Shown here: in pieces, positions 44,859 to 56,439 of the stretch
Layout: each line of letters starts with the position of its first letter
Position numbering within the stretch: position 1 is the first letter of the stretch
Source: Pseudomonas trivialis
Lineage (GTDB): Bacteria; Pseudomonadota; Gammaproteobacteria; Pseudomonadales; Pseudomonadaceae
Assembly (NCBI RefSeq): GCF_001439805.1
Contig: NZ_JYLK01000005.1
Location: forward strand, 1-64,000
Direction: 5' to 3'
DNA length: 64,000 nt
Notes under the pieces: generated by a model
Seen by the model: the letters and a program-made list of their open reading frames with translations, nothing else
Databases searched by the model: none
Told to the model about the DNA's origin: nothing
Translations under genes and position numbers: made by a program

Positions 44859-46756
44859 GTCGACTCAGTGGGTTGAGCGCCCGCCAGCGGCAGGCTCAGG
44901 ACAAAGGCCGTACCACCATCGGCCGGGTGTTCCACGGCAAGGTTGCCGCCGGTGGCCGCCGCGAGGCTGGCCGACAGGGTCAGGCCCAGGCCAAGGCCCT
45001 GCTCGCCGGGTTTGGTGGTGAAGAACGGTTCGAACAAATGCTTGCGCGCCTCGGCATCGACGCCGTGGCCGTTGTCGCGCACCCGCAGGCGGTATCTGCC
45101 GTCGCTGCTGCTGCCTTCCAGCCACAGTTCCGGCGCCGGTTGGGCTTGCATGGCATCCAGGGCGTTGCCGATCAGGTTGACCAGGATCTGCTCCAGGCGT
45201 GTCTGGTCGATCTGCAACTGCACGGCGGCGAAGTCACGGTGAACGCTGAGCGGCAGGCCGTCCAGGCGCGCGCCCAGTACCTGGAACGCGGCGTCCACCG
45301 CCGTGGTGAGGCTGGCCTGGCTCTGGTCATCGCCGCGCCGGGCAAATGAGCGCAGGCTGGCGGTGATGCGGCCCATGCGGTCGATCAGTTCGTTGATGGT
45401 CTTGAGGTTGGCGCTGGCGGTGTCCAGCGCGCCGCGTTCGAGGAAGCGCACGGTGTTGCCGGACAAGGTGCGCAGCGCGGCCAGGGGCTGGTTCAGTTCG
45501 TGGGCGATGCTGGTGGACATCTGGCCGATGGCCGCCAGCTTGCCGGCCTGCACCAGTTCGTCCTGGGCGCGGCGCAGGGTTTCTTCGGCCTGTCGGCGCT
45601 CGCGAATCTGGCCCTTGAGCCGCTCATTGCTGGCGCGCAGGTCGGTGGTGCGCTCGGCGATCCGCCGCTCCAGCTGGCTGTTGGCTTCCTGCAAAGCCTC
45701 CCGCGCGGCGAGGCGGGTGGCGATCACTTTGCGCCGCTCGTTCCAGGCGATCAGCAGGAACGCCACCAGCCCGAAGGCGACGGCGACCAGGATGCCCTGG
45801 TTGATCGCGGCGCGGCGCAGGTCGTTGAGCGGGGTGAGCAGGGTGAAATTCCACGGCGTATCGAAGAGCGGGCGGGTTTGCGCCAGGTAGCTCACCTCGT
45901 GGGCGTCGTTGACCACCTCGCTGTTGGCCGGGAAGGTCAGTTTTTCGCTGACCTCGTTCAGGCGTTCGCGGGCCAGGGGTTCGAGTTCGTTCAGCGTCGC
46001 CCAGTAATATTGCAGGCTGTGGGCCAGGCGGTCGCGGGTGTCATCGCTCAGTGGGCGTACGGCCTTGAGGCGCCGGGCGGGGTCGCTGGAGAGGATGATG
46101 ATGCCGTTCTCGTCGCTGACGAACGCTTCGAGACGCGCGCGCTGCCAGCGTTCTTCCAGGGCTTCGAGGCGCACCTTGACCACGGCCACGCCAATGATCT
46201 TGCCGTGCTCTTCCAGGCCGTGGGCCAGGTAGTAGCCGGGTTCGCCATTGGTGCTGCCGATACCGTAGAAGCGCCCGGGCTGACCGCGCACGGCATTCTG
46301 GAAGTAGGCGCGAAAGGACAGGTCTTCACCCTGGTAACTGTCGGCATCGCGCCAGTTACTGGTGGCCAGCACACGGCCGGTGGTGTCCATCACGTAGATG
46401 GCCCGACTGCGGCTGCGTCGGTTCAGGCCTTCGAGGTAATCGTTGACGGTCTTGCGGGTTTCCTGGTTTGGCTCGGCCAGCAGTTTGGACACGCTGGATT
46501 CCAGCTCCAGCAGGCTGGGCAGGTAGGTGTATTTGCCCAGTTCACTCTCGACCGTGCGTGCGTGCAGCTCAAGCTGGCGTTCACCGGTGTCGCTGAGGGT
46601 GCGGATGCCATAGTACTCACTGATCCAGAAGCCGATGAAACCCAGGCCGATCATCAGGGCGACGACCAGTGGCGGCAGGAACAGTTGGCGTATCAGACGA
46701 GGTTTCACGGCAAGTGATGGCGGTGCGGCGCGAAATTGGTTGGGGTCGCATTTCAT
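44855..46756 (-). CDS. aauS: Sensor histidine kinase AauS (DctB-like)
   Basis: 633 residues. TM1 (LFLPPLVVALMIGLGFIGFW), a periplasmic double-Cache-like domain with the PDC pattern YVMDTTGRVLATSNW...YFQNAVRGQPGRFYGIGSTNGEPGYYLAHGL, TM2 (GILVAVAFGLVAFLLIAW), a coiled coil, and the kinase core with His419 (SIAHELNQPLAALRTL), NLIGNALDAM and GLGLGLTLS. It senses acidic amino acids in relatives. The start at 46756 has AAGG nine bases ahead; overlaps aauR by four bases. Confidence 0.85.
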   Translation of the reverse strand: MKCDPNQFRAAPPSLAVKPRLIRQLFLPPLVVALMIGLGFIGFWISEYYGIRTLSDTGERQLELHARTVESELGKYTYLPSLLELESSVSKLLAEPNQETRKTVNDYLEGLNRRSRSRAIYVMDTTGRVLATSNWRDADSYQGEDLSFRAYFQNAVRGQPGRFYGIGSTNGEPGYYLAHGLEEHGKIIGVAVVKVRLEALEERWQRARLEAFVSDENGIIILSSDPARRLKAVRPLSDDTRDRLAHSLQYYWATLNELEPLARERLNEVSEKLTFPANSEVVNDAHEVSYLAQTRPLFDTPWNFTLLTPLNDLRRAAINQGILVAVAFGLVAFLLIAWNERRKVIATRLAAREALQEANSQLERRIAERTTDLRASNERLKGQIRERRQAEETLRRAQDELVQAGKLAAIGQMSTSIAHELNQPLAALRTLSGNTVRFLERGALDTASANLKTINELIDRMGRITASLRSFARRGDDQSQASLTTAVDAAFQVLGARLDGLPLSVHRDFAAVQLQIDQTRLEQILVNLIGNALDAMQAQPAPELWLEGSSSDGRYRLRVRDNGHGVDAEARKHLFEPFFTTKPGEQGLGLGLTLSASLAAATGGNLAVEHPADGGTAFVLSLPLAGAQPTEST

Positions 46757-46803
46757 CACAGATGCCTTGGGTCAACCAGCGCTTGCCAGCCTGTGAGGTT
46801 CGG

Positions 46804-46892
46804 TGTGGGAGGGGGCTTGCTCCCGATAGCAGTCTGTCAGTTGATACATTTGTCACTGATCCACCGCTATTGGGGGCAAGCCCCCTCCCACA
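46804..46892. repeat. REPIN between aauS and aatP
   Basis: TGTGGGAGGGGGCTTGCTCC and its inverted partner GGGGCAAGCCCCCTCCCACA face each other about 35 bases apart. A different REP family from the 30-kb array. It separates the transporter from the two-component genes. Confidence 0.9.
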
Positions 46893-46927
46893 TTGGCCCG
46901 GTTTCTACAGTGGGAGCTCTGTAGTAC

Positions 46928-47662
46928 TTAGTGCTGCAGGATTTTCTCGAGGAAGTGCTGCGCGCGTTCGGAGCGGGCGCTGATGTCGCCGAAGAATTCC
47001 TCTTTCGGGCAGTCTTCGATGATCTTGCCCGCGTCCATGAATATCACGCGGTCGGCCACTTTGCGTGCGAAACCCATTTCGTGGGTCACGCACATCATGG
47101 TCATGCCTTCCTGCGCCAGTTGCACCATCACGTCGAGCACTTCGTTGACCATTTCCGGGTCAAGGGCCGAGGTCGGTTCGTCGAACAGCATGACGATCGG
47201 GTCCATGGCCAGCGCGCGGGCAATCGCCACACGTTGCTGTTGCCCGCCGGACAACTGGCCCGGGTGTTTGTGGGCATGTGCCGACAGGCCGACCCGCTCA
47301 AGCAATTGCAGGCCCTTTTGGGTGGCCTCTTCCTTGCTGCGGCCCAGTACCTTGATCTGTGCGATGGTCAGGTTTTCGGTGATGGTGAGGTGTGGGAACA
47401 GCTCGAAGTGCTGGAACACCATGCCCACCCGCGAGCGCAGTTTGGGCAGGTTGGTCTTCGGGTCGGCAATGGAGGTGCCGTCGACGACCACGTCGCCCTT
47501 CTGGAACGGTTCCAGTGCGTTTACGCATTTGATCAGGGTGGATTTGCCCGAGCCGGACGGCCCGCACACCACGATCACTTCGCCTTTTTTAACCTCGGTG
47601 CTGCAATCGGTCAGCACCTGGAAGTCGCCATACCACTTGTTGATGTTCTTGATAGAGATCAT
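46928..47662 (-). CDS. aatP: Acidic amino acid ABC transporter, ATPase
   Basis: 244 residues, polar amino acid type (GltL/AatP). Walker [11 protein letters not shown] loop [10 protein letters not shown], signature LSGGQQQR, Walker [15 protein letters not shown], switch His VTHEMGF. It powers glutamate/aspartate import with the two permeases, the upstream one overlapping its start by four bases. Confidence 0.9.
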   Translation of the reverse strand: MISIKNINKWYGDFQVLTDCSTEVKKGEVIVVCGPSGSGKSTLIKCVNALEPFQKGDVVVDGTSIADPKTNLPKLRSRVGMVFQHFELFPHLTITENLTIAQIKVLGRSKEEATQKGLQLLERVGLSAHAHKHPGQLSGGQQQRVAIARALAMDPIVMLFDEPTSALDPEMVNEVLDVMVQLAQEGMTMMCVTHEMGFARKVADRVIFMDAGKIIEDCPKEEFFGDISARSERAQHFLEKILQH

Positions 47663-48330
47663 ACGGCAAACCTTTTTTGCAGACGCTTGACCAGCAGCGA
47701 GGCGGAAAAGCTGATGATGAAGTAGACGACACCGGCGAAGATCAGGAACTCATTGGAGCGGCCGATGATGTCGCCGTTGGAGCGGGCGGAGTTGAGGAAG
47801 TCCACCAGGCCCACGGTGTAGACCAGCGAGGTGTCCTGGAACAGGATGATCGACTGTTGCAGCAGCAACGGGGTCATCTTGCGGAACGCCTGGGGCAGGA
47901 TGATCAGGCGCATGGTCTGGCCGTAGGTCATGCCCATTGCTTGCGCGGCGGCCATCTGGCCCTTGGGGATCGACTGCACGCCGGCCCGCACGATTTCGCA
48001 GAAGTACGCGGCTTCGAACATCATGAAGGCCACGACGCAGGAGGTGAATGCGCCAATCGGTGTGTCTTCGCCGGTGATCCAGCGCAGCACGAAGGGCACC
48101 GCCAGGTAGAACCAGGTGATCACCAGCAGCAGCGGGATCGAGCGGAAGTAGTTCACGTAGGCGCCGGCCACACGCGACAGCAGTTTGCTCGACGACAGGC
48201 GCATCAGCGCCAGCACCGTACCCAGCGCGATGCCGCCGATGACGCCCATGACCATCAACTGCAAGGTCATGAGCATGCCGTTCCACAGACCCGGGATGGC
48301 GGGGATGATACCGCTGAAATCAAGTTCCAT
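47659..48330 (-). CDS. aatM: Acidic amino acid ABC transporter, permease AatM/GltK
   Basis: 223 residues, about five membrane helices, with the EAA loop [31 protein letters not shown] typical of His/Glu-type permeases. It forms the membrane channel with the other permease. It follows that gene with a one-base stop/start overlap. Confidence 0.9.
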   Translation of the reverse strand: MELDFSGIIPAIPGLWNGMLMTLQLMVMGVIGGIALGTVLALMRLSSSKLLSRVAGAYVNYFRSIPLLLVITWFYLAVPFVLRWITGEDTPIGAFTSCVVAFMMFEAAYFCEIVRAGVQSIPKGQMAAAQAMGMTYGQTMRLIILPQAFRKMTPLLLQQSIILFQDTSLVYTVGLVDFLNSARSNGDIIGRSNEFLIFAGVVYFIISFSASLLVKRLQKRFAV

Positions 48331-49076
48331 TATTTGCCCCCCACGGAGATCAGGCCGGGCACTGCGACTTTCTTCTCGACCACTCGCATCAGCAGCATCA
48401 GGCTCATGTTCAGGGTGAAGTAGATCAGCGTGGCCAGGGTGAAGGCTTCAAACAGGTTGGCCGAGAATTCGGCGGTCTGTTTGGTTTGCGCCAGCAGTTC
48501 CATCAGGCCGATCAGGGACGCCACGGAGGAGTTCTTGAAGACGTTGAGGAATTCGGAGGTAAGCGGCGGAATGATGATGCGGTAGGCCTGGGGCAGCAGC
48601 ACGTTCCAGTAGATCTGCGGCAGCTTGAAGCCCATGGCGCGGGCCGCGGACTCCTGGCCGCGTGGCAGCGCCTGGATACCGGTGCGCACTTGCTCGCACA
48701 CACGGGCGGCGGTGAACAGGCCCAGGCACACGACGACGCTGAGGTAGGCCGAGGTGGTCGGGTTGAGGTCCTGTTTGTACCAGTCCTGCAGGTTTTGCGG
48801 CAGCAGGTCGGGTATCAGGAAATACCAGATGAACAGCTGAACCAGCAGCGGCACGTTGCGAAACAGTTCCACGTAGCAGGTCGCGATGCCCGCCACGAGG
48901 CGATTTGGCACGGTGCGCATGACGCCCAGAATGGACCCCAGCAGCAAGGCGATAATCCATGCCACGACGGCGATGGCAATGGTCCAGCCCAGGCCTGCGA
49001 TGTACCAGTCGAGATAGGTCTCGCTGCCAACGCCGGTGGACTTGAAGAACACGCCCCAGTCCCAGTTGTAGTTCAT
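48330..49076 (-). CDS. aatQ: Acidic amino acid ABC transporter, permease AatQ/GltJ
   Basis: 248 residues. It starts MNYNWDWGVFF, characteristic of GltJ/AatQ, with the EAA loop VCEQVRTGIQALPRGQESAARAMGFK. GGGAG ahead of 49076 fixes the start, removing a spurious extension up to 49145. It lies 196 bases after the binding protein gene, behind a hairpin. Confidence 0.9.
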   Translation of the reverse strand: MNYNWDWGVFFKSTGVGSETYLDWYIAGLGWTIAIAVVAWIIALLLGSILGVMRTVPNRLVAGIATCYVELFRNVPLLVQLFIWYFLIPDLLPQNLQDWYKQDLNPTTSAYLSVVVCLGLFTAARVCEQVRTGIQALPRGQESAARAMGFKLPQIYWNVLLPQAYRIIIPPLTSEFLNVFKNSSVASLIGLMELLAQTKQTAEFSANLFEAFTLATLIYFTLNMSLMLLMRVVEKKVAVPGLISVGGK

Positions 49077-49225
49077 TAGGGTCTCCCCTCGAAATCGATC
49101 GATGTACAAGCACCCGCTTGGGGAAAGTCCATTCCCGCCCGACATTGAACGCCAGGCACACGCGATCGGCTCGGAAACCGCCAGGTCGAGTGTTCCAAAA
49201 ATACTGCCAGCAGGTAGTAACAGAT

Positions 49226-49254
49226 GCCTGAGGGAGGGTGAACTCGCCTCAGGC
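49226..49254 (-). terminator. Intercistronic stem-loop after aatJ
   Basis: GCCTGAGG pairs with CCTCAGGC around a 13-base loop, 19 bases after the binding protein stop. There is no T-run. Such hairpins after binding protein genes stabilise that mRNA part and lower read-through to the permeases. Confidence 0.55.
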
Positions 49255-49272
49255 GATAAGGTTAGTTCAGTG

Positions 49273-50199
49273 TCAGATTTTTACGTCGGGCGCCGGCTTG
49301 TCGCTTGGGTTGGCGATCAGCTCTTTAACCTTGTCACTCATTGGGAAGTTCAGGTTCAGGCCTTTGGGTGGGATCGGGCTTTCGAACCACTTGCTGTAGA
49401 TTTTGTTGATCTCGCCGGATTTGAACAGGCCGACGATGGCGTCATCCACGGCTTTCTTGAAGTCCGGGTCGCCTTTGCGAACCATGCAGGCATAGGCCTC
49501 GAAGGACTGTGGCGTACCGGTGATGACCCAGTCATCCGGCTTCTTGGCCTTGGCTTCTTCACCGGCCAGCAGGGCGTCGTCCATCATGAACGCGACGGCG
49601 CGACCGCTTTCGAGCATCTGGAAGGATTCGCCGTGGTCCTTGGCGGAGATGACGTTCATGCCCATCTGCTTGTCGGCGTTCATCGCTTTGATGATGCGCT
49701 CGGACGTGGTGCCGGCGGTGGTCACGACGTTCTTGCCTTTGAGGTCGGCGAAATCAGCGTAGGACGGCTTGCCATCCTTGTCTTTCTTCACCAGCAGGCG
49801 AGTGCCGATTTCAAAGATGTTGGTGGTGAAGTCGACTTGCTGGGCGCGTTCGGCGTTATTGGTGGTGGAGCCGCATTCCAGGTCCGCAGTGCCGTTCTGG
49901 ATCAGCGGGATACGGGTTTGCGAGGTGACCAGGTTGTACCGGGTCTTCAGGTCGGGCTTGTTCAGGTCTTTTTTCAGGGCTTCAACGATAGCCAGCTGAA
50001 TGTCGTGGGAGTAGCCCACAGGTTTGCCCGAACCATCCGCGATGTAGGAAAACGGAATGGAGCTGTCGCGGTGCGCGAGAGTGATGGTGCCGGAGTCGTT
50101 GATTTTCTTCAGCGTGCCGGTGAGTTCGGCGGCGAACACTGGAGTGCTGATCAGAGCAGCAGCGATAGCTGCGCCCAGGATATGGGGAACGATGCGCAT
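49273..50199 (-). CDS. aatJ: Glutamate/aspartate periplasmic binding protein
   Basis: 308 residues with a signal peptide ending TPVFA. A family-3 solute-binding protein: RDSSIPFSYIADGSGKPVGYSHDIQLAIVEAL and the DLECGSTTNNAERAQQVDFTT signature typical of GltI/AatJ. It delivers acidic amino acids to the AatQMP complex. GAGGAAG just ahead of 50199 fixes the start. Expression is predicted from the sigma-54 promoter at 50312-50327. Confidence 0.92.
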   Translation of the reverse strand: MRIVPHILGAAIAAALISTPVFAAELTGTLKKINDSGTITLAHRDSSIPFSYIADGSGKPVGYSHDIQLAIVEALKKDLNKPDLKTRYNLVTSQTRIPLIQNGTADLECGSTTNNAERAQQVDFTTNIFEIGTRLLVKKDKDGKPSYADFADLKGKNVVTTAGTTSERIIKAMNADKQMGMNVISAKDHGESFQMLESGRAVAFMMDDALLAGEEAKAKKPDDWVITGTPQSFEAYACMVRKGDPDFKKAVDDAIVGLFKSGEINKIYSKWFESPIPPKGLNLNFPMSDKVKELIANPSDKPAPDVKI

Positions 50200-50311
50200 C
50201 AATACTTCCTCGACATTTGTTTTTTTTATGAAGCCGGATAGGCGGCTCTCTTGTACGGCGAATGCCCATAACGGCTGCTGGGAGGCCCTGGGCAATCGTT
50301 GGGAAGTGTAG

Positions 50312-50327
50312 AGCATGAGTCGTGCCA
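50312..50327 (-). promoter_or_regulatory. Sigma-54 promoter of aatJ
   Basis: On the reverse strand TGGCACGACTCATGCT matches TGGCACG-N4-TTGCW, with ten bases between GG and GC. It lies about 113 bases ahead of the aatJ start and below two AauR-type sites. Confidence 0.85.
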
Positions 50328-50403
50328 GCCCTGCAGTAAAAGATTAATGCGCTGATTTATATAGGAATTAACTTTATGTGACAGCGGATTTGCCGTGTGC
50401 GAG

Positions 50404-50448
50404 TACGGCAAACCGAATGGGGGAAGGGGGCGCGTTCGGAAAACCGAA
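50404..50448. promoter_or_regulatory. Two tandem AauR-type activator sites
   Basis: TTCGGAAAACCGAA (50435-50448) fits TTCGG-N4-CCGAA, the motif I recall for AauR in P. putida. TACGGCAAACCGAA (50404-50417) fits with one mismatch. Their centres are 31 bases apart, three helical turns, and they lie about 80-120 bases upstream of the -24 element. Confidence 0.75.
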
Positions 50449-50450
50449 TG

Positions 50451-50480
50451 GTGCGGGAGCGAGCATGCTCGCTCCCGCAC
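50451..50480. terminator. Perfect 30-bp palindrome after glpD
   Basis: Fifteen bases (from GTGCGGGAGCGAGCA) are followed at once by their exact reverse complement. It starts three bases after the glpD stop. Probably a REP-like element acting as terminator or mRNA end. It directly abuts the AauR-type sites. Confidence 0.6.
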
Positions 50481-50483
50481 CGG

Positions 50484-52019
50484 TCAGGCGGCTTCGATCT
50501 TGCGGTTTTGCTCGACCTTGGACAGGTAACGCTGCAGCTTTTCCTGTTCTTCCGGGGTGGTGAACAGGCCAAGTTTGGTGCGGCGCCACAGCACGTCCTG
50601 TGGCTGGGTCGCCCATTCTTCGGCGCACAGGTAATCGACTTCGCGGGTATACAGGCCGCCACCCAGGTGTTCACCCAGGTCTGCCAGCGACTGCACGCCT
50701 TCCAGCAGACGCCAGGTGCGGCTGCCGTAGGTCACGGACCAACGGCGCGCGATTTCGCCTGGCACCCAATCGAATTTTTTACGAATGGCGTCGGCCAGCG
50801 CCTGCGGCGTGGTCATGTCCTCACCGCCCGGCAGGCTGGCGGTGGCGGTCCAGCTCGGGCGCATGTGCGCGAAGTAGGGTGCCAGTTGGGCCATGGCCGA
50901 CTCGGCCAGCTTGCGGTAGGTGGTCAGCTTGCCGCCGAACACAGAGAGGATCGGCGCCTCGCCGGTAGCGCCGGACAGCGACAGCGTGTAATCACGGGTG
51001 ATGGCCGATGGGTTGTCCGACTCGTCGTTGCACAGCGGGCGTACGCCGGAGTAGGTGTGGACAATGTCGTCGCGGCTCAGCTGTTTCTTGAAGTGCGCGT
51101 TGACCACTTTGAGCATGTAGTCGGTTTCGCCTTCGGTGACGGCCACCTTGGCCGGGTCGCCGGTGTATTCACGGTCGGTGGTGCCGATGATGGTCAGATC
51201 GTTCAGGTACGGAATAGTGAAGACGATGCGCTGATCTTCGTTCTGCAGGATGTGTGCGTGGGCGCCTTCGTAGAGTTTGGGCACGATCAGGTGGCTGCCC
51301 TGGATCAGGCGGATGCCATAGGGCGAATCCAGCTTGAGGTCGTCGCGAATGAACTTGGCGACCCATGGGCCAGCGGCATTCACCAGGGCCTTGGCGCGAA
51401 TCGAGAAGAGGCTGCCGTCGGCGCGCTCCATGTTCATTTCCCATACACCCTGGCTGCGGTGTGCGCTGACGCAGCGGGTCTGGGTGTGGATATGCGCGCC
51501 TTTTTCGCGTGCGGCCATGGCGTTGAGCACGACCAGACGGGCATCGTCGACCCAGCAGTCGGAATATTCGAAGCCTTTGGTGATTTCGCTTTTAAGCGGG
51601 CTGTCGGCGCCAAAGGTGAGGCTTTTGGAACCCGCGAGTTTCTCGCGCTTGCCCAGGTGGTCGTACAGGAACAGGCCGGCACGAATCATCCACGCCGGGC
51701 GCAGGTGTGGGCGGTGGGGCAGCACGAAGCGCATCTGCTTGACGATGTGCGGCGCCTTGGCCAGCAGCACTTCACGTTCGGCCAGCGCTTCGCGCACCAG
51801 GCGGAACTCATAGTGTTCCAGGTAGCGCAGGCCACCGTGAATCAGCTTGCTGCTGGCTGAAGAGGTATGGCTGGCCAGGTCGTCCTTTTCGCAAAGGAAT
51901 ACCGACAAACCGCGCCCGGCTGCGTCTGCTGCAATCCCGACGCCATTGATTCCGCCACCAATTACGGCAACGTCATAGACTTCGGCAAGGGGTGAAGCAG
52001 GCAAGGTAGAAGGGTTCAT
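50484..52019 (-). CDS. glpD: Aerobic glycerol-3-phosphate dehydrogenase
   Basis: 511 residues. FAD-binding YDVAVIGGGINGVGIAADAAGRGLSV, the family signature SSKLIHGGLRYLEHYEF, and FGGKLTTYR near the C-terminal part. It oxidises glycerol-3-phosphate to dihydroxyacetone phosphate at the inner membrane and passes electrons to quinone. GAGG seven bases ahead of 52019 fixes the start. GlpR-like dyads lie just upstream. Confidence 0.95.
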   Translation of the reverse strand: MNPSTLPASPLAEVYDVAVIGGGINGVGIAADAAGRGLSVFLCEKDDLASHTSSASSKLIHGGLRYLEHYEFRLVREALAEREVLLAKAPHIVKQMRFVLPHRPHLRPAWMIRAGLFLYDHLGKREKLAGSKSLTFGADSPLKSEITKGFEYSDCWVDDARLVVLNAMAAREKGAHIHTQTRCVSAHRSQGVWEMNMERADGSLFSIRAKALVNAAGPWVAKFIRDDLKLDSPYGIRLIQGSHLIVPKLYEGAHAHILQNEDQRIVFTIPYLNDLTIIGTTDREYTGDPAKVAVTEGETDYMLKVVNAHFKKQLSRDDIVHTYSGVRPLCNDESDNPSAITRDYTLSLSGATGEAPILSVFGGKLTTYRKLAESAMAQLAPYFAHMRPSWTATASLPGGEDMTTPQALADAIRKKFDWVPGEIARRWSVTYGSRTWRLLEGVQSLADLGEHLGGGLYTREVDYLCAEEWATQPQDVLWRRTKLGLFTTPEEQEKLQRYLSKVEQNRKIEAA

Positions 52020-52053
52020 CGGCTGGCCTCGCAATCTTTTCGTATTGGAATTC

Positions 52054-52080
52054 GAACATTAATGTTCATTTGCGAAAATG
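52054..52080. promoter_or_regulatory. GlpR-like operators upstream of glpD
   Basis: A perfect palindrome GAACATTAATGTTC (52054-52067) overlaps AATGTTCATTTGCGAAAATG (52061-52080). The latter matches most positions of the E. coli GlpR consensus WATGTTCGWTAWCGAACATW. It sits 35-60 bases ahead of the glpD start, over the presumed promoter. Confidence 0.6.
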
Positions 52081-52203
52081 GTAGCTGATAAACGCGGGCA
52101 CAGCCAGTCGACTTCGATTGAAAAAACTCATCGAACGGCGGGGAAGGGGAAATTTGTGAACATTAGCCTGGAGAGGGCTTAACAAAAAGGTGACTGTCGG
52201 ATT

Positions 52204-52289
52204 GCCAGCGGGAGCCCCCTCCCACATGTTGACCACATTCCTTCTATTGGAAACGGGTCTAGTGTGGGAGGGGGCTTGCTCCCGATGGC
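52204..52289. repeat. REPIN between glpD and glpR
   Basis: GGGAGCCCCCTCCCACA on the left and TGTGGGAGGGGGCTTGCTCC on the right form an inverted pair about 36 bases apart. Same REP family as 46804-46892. The right arm ends 14 bases before the glpR stop. Confidence 0.85.
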
Positions 52290-52302
52290 GGCAGTCCTGG
52301 CG

Positions 52303-53058
52303 CTACACCACTTCCAGCCTGACCTTGTGCTCATTGAGGAGCTGCACCAGCGCCGGCACCGGTTGCTGATCGGTCACCAGGCAGTCCACCAGGCTGATCG
52401 GCCCCAGGCGAATCATGGCATTGCGCCCGAATTTGCTGGAATCCGCCGCCAGAATCACCTTGCGCGCATTGGCGATGATCGCCTGTGATACCCGCACTTC
52501 CTGGTAATCGAAGTCCAGCAGGCTGCCGTCTTCGTCGATGCCACTGATACCCACCAACGCGAAATCGACCTTGAACTGGTTGATGAAATCCACGCTGGCC
52601 TGGCCCACCACCCCGCCGTCACGGCGCACGTTGCCGCCGGTCAACAGCACGTCGAAGTCGTCCTTGGCGCTGAGCATGGTGGCGACATTAAGGTTGTTGG
52701 TGATGATTTTCAGGTGGTTGTGATTGAGCAGTGCGCGGGCAATGGATTCGGTGGTGGTGCCGATATTGATGAACAGCGAGGCGTGATCGGGAATCTGCGC
52801 GGCGATGGCTTCGCCGATGCGCTGTTTCTCGTCGCGCATCTGGTCGGCCCGCATCGCGTAGGCGGTGTTTTCGACGCTGGAATCATAGGCTGCGCCGCCG
52901 TGGTAGCGGCGCAACAGGTTGGCATCCGCCAGTTGATTGATATCGCGGCGGATGGTTTGCGGGGTGACAACGAACAACTGCGCCATTTCCTCGATACTGA
53001 CATAGCCGCGTTCGCGGACCAGTTCGAGGATTTGTTGCTGGCGGGGAGGCAGATTCAT
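52303..53058 (-). CDS. glpR: Glycerol-3-phosphate regulon repressor GlpR
   Basis: 251 residues, DeoR family. HTH at about 20-40 ([24 protein letters not shown]), then the DeoR sensor domain ([30 protein letters not shown]). It represses glpFK and glpD; glycerol-3-phosphate relieves this. AAGGA ahead of 53058 fixes the start. It follows glpK by 95 bases. Confidence 0.93.
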   Translation of the reverse strand: MNLPPRQQQILELVRERGYVSIEEMAQLFVVTPQTIRRDINQLADANLLRRYHGGAAYDSSVENTAYAMRADQMRDEKQRIGEAIAAQIPDHASLFINIGTTTESIARALLNHNHLKIITNNLNVATMLSAKDDFDVLLTGGNVRRDGGVVGQASVDFINQFKVDFALVGISGIDEDGSLLDFDYQEVRVSQAIIANARKVILAADSSKFGRNAMIRLGPISLVDCLVTDQQPVPALVQLLNEHKVRLEVV

Positions 53059-53153
53059 GGGGCGTCCTTTGGGCTGCCATACAAAAGTGGCCCATGATGA
53101 CGCAGGAATCCGCTCCCTGCCAGTTACAACCCCAAGAGGGACCGGCGCCTGGT

Positions 53154-55590
<2,437 letters not shown>

Positions 55591-55916
55591 GGAAAACCTC
55601 ATTTGTTGTTCTTGTCTGGCGTACGGCCTCGTTGGGCCTTGCGCGATTTTCACCAATGACGTGGATCCCCATCCACGCTACGGCTTACTGCTGGAATACT
55701 GCGGAAACATTCCTACAGTATTCGGAAACGAAAAAATATAGACAAGAATGACGGCTGTCAAAGGTCGAAAGTGAACTGTCAGTCATTTTCAAACTATTGG
55801 TCTGATGAATGATCATGTTTGTGACAGCATTTATTAGTGCAGGCGAGGACCGCACTAGAGCGTTTTACGTGGTCTTGGCCTAAAATCGGCCATCTGTTTG
55901 CCCGACCGGAGACACC
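55591..55916. promoter_or_regulatory. glpF-ybaK divergent control region with a GlpR-like dyad
   Basis: No gene is seen. TTCG-GAAA-CGAA at 55721-55732 has the core spacing of a GlpR operator and lies about 130 bases ahead of glpF in an AT-rich stretch. The ybaK promoter should also be here (55800-55900), but no clear pair of boxes is identified. Confidence 0.4.
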
Positions 55917-56387
55917 ATGACCCCCGCATTGGATCTGTTGAAAAAAGTTCGCGTCGAACATCGTATCCACAGTTACGAGCACGATCCCAAGTCGGCGTCA
56001 TATGGTCTGGAGGCCGCAGAGAAATTGGGCCTCGACCCAGCCAGAGTGTTCAAGACCCTGTTGGCCAGCAGTGAAAAGGGTGAGTTTCTGGTGGCGGTGG
56101 TGCCGGTCGTCGGAAGTCTGGACCTCAAAGCCCTGGCGCACGCGGCGGGAGCGAAAAAAGTCGAAATGGCCGATCCGGCTGCGGCACAGCGCTCCACCGG
56201 TTATTTGCTGGGGGGGATCAGTCCGTTGGGGCAGAAAAAGCGTTTGCGCACGTTCATCGATGTGACGGCACAGCCGTTCGAGACGATTTTTGTAAGTGCG
56301 GGAAGGCGAGGGCTGGAAGTGGAATTGACAGCTTCGGCGCTGGCTGAAAACACCCAGGCCATCTTCGCACCGATTGGCAGAATATGA
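55917..56387 (+). CDS. ybaK: Cys-tRNA(Pro)/Cys-tRNA deacylase YbaK
   Basis: 156 residues. YbaK/EbsC fold: VRVEHRIHSYEHDP, LGLDPARVFKTLLASS, KKVEMADPAAAQRSTGYLLGGISPLGQKKRLRTFID. It removes Cys wrongly loaded on tRNA(Pro). Monocistronic, divergent from glpF, convergent with the ABC ATPase. Confidence 0.92.
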   Translation: MTPALDLLKKVRVEHRIHSYEHDPKSASYGLEAAEKLGLDPARVFKTLLASSEKGEFLVAVVPVVGSLDLKALAHAAGAKKVEMADPAAAQRSTGYLLGGISPLGQKKRLRTFIDVTAQPFETIFVSAGRRGLEVELTASALAENTQAIFAPIGRI

Positions 56388-56413
56388 TGTCGCGGCACTG
56401 AACATCCGAGGTG

Positions 56414-56435
56414 GGGAGGGAGCAAGGTCCCTCCC
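56414..56435. terminator. Hairpin between convergent ybaK and ABC ATPase genes
   Basis: GGGAGGGA pairs with TCCCTCCC around a six-base loop. There is no long T-run, so it could be a weak bidirectional terminator or a small REP-like element. Confidence 0.45.
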
Positions 56436-56439
56436 ATAT

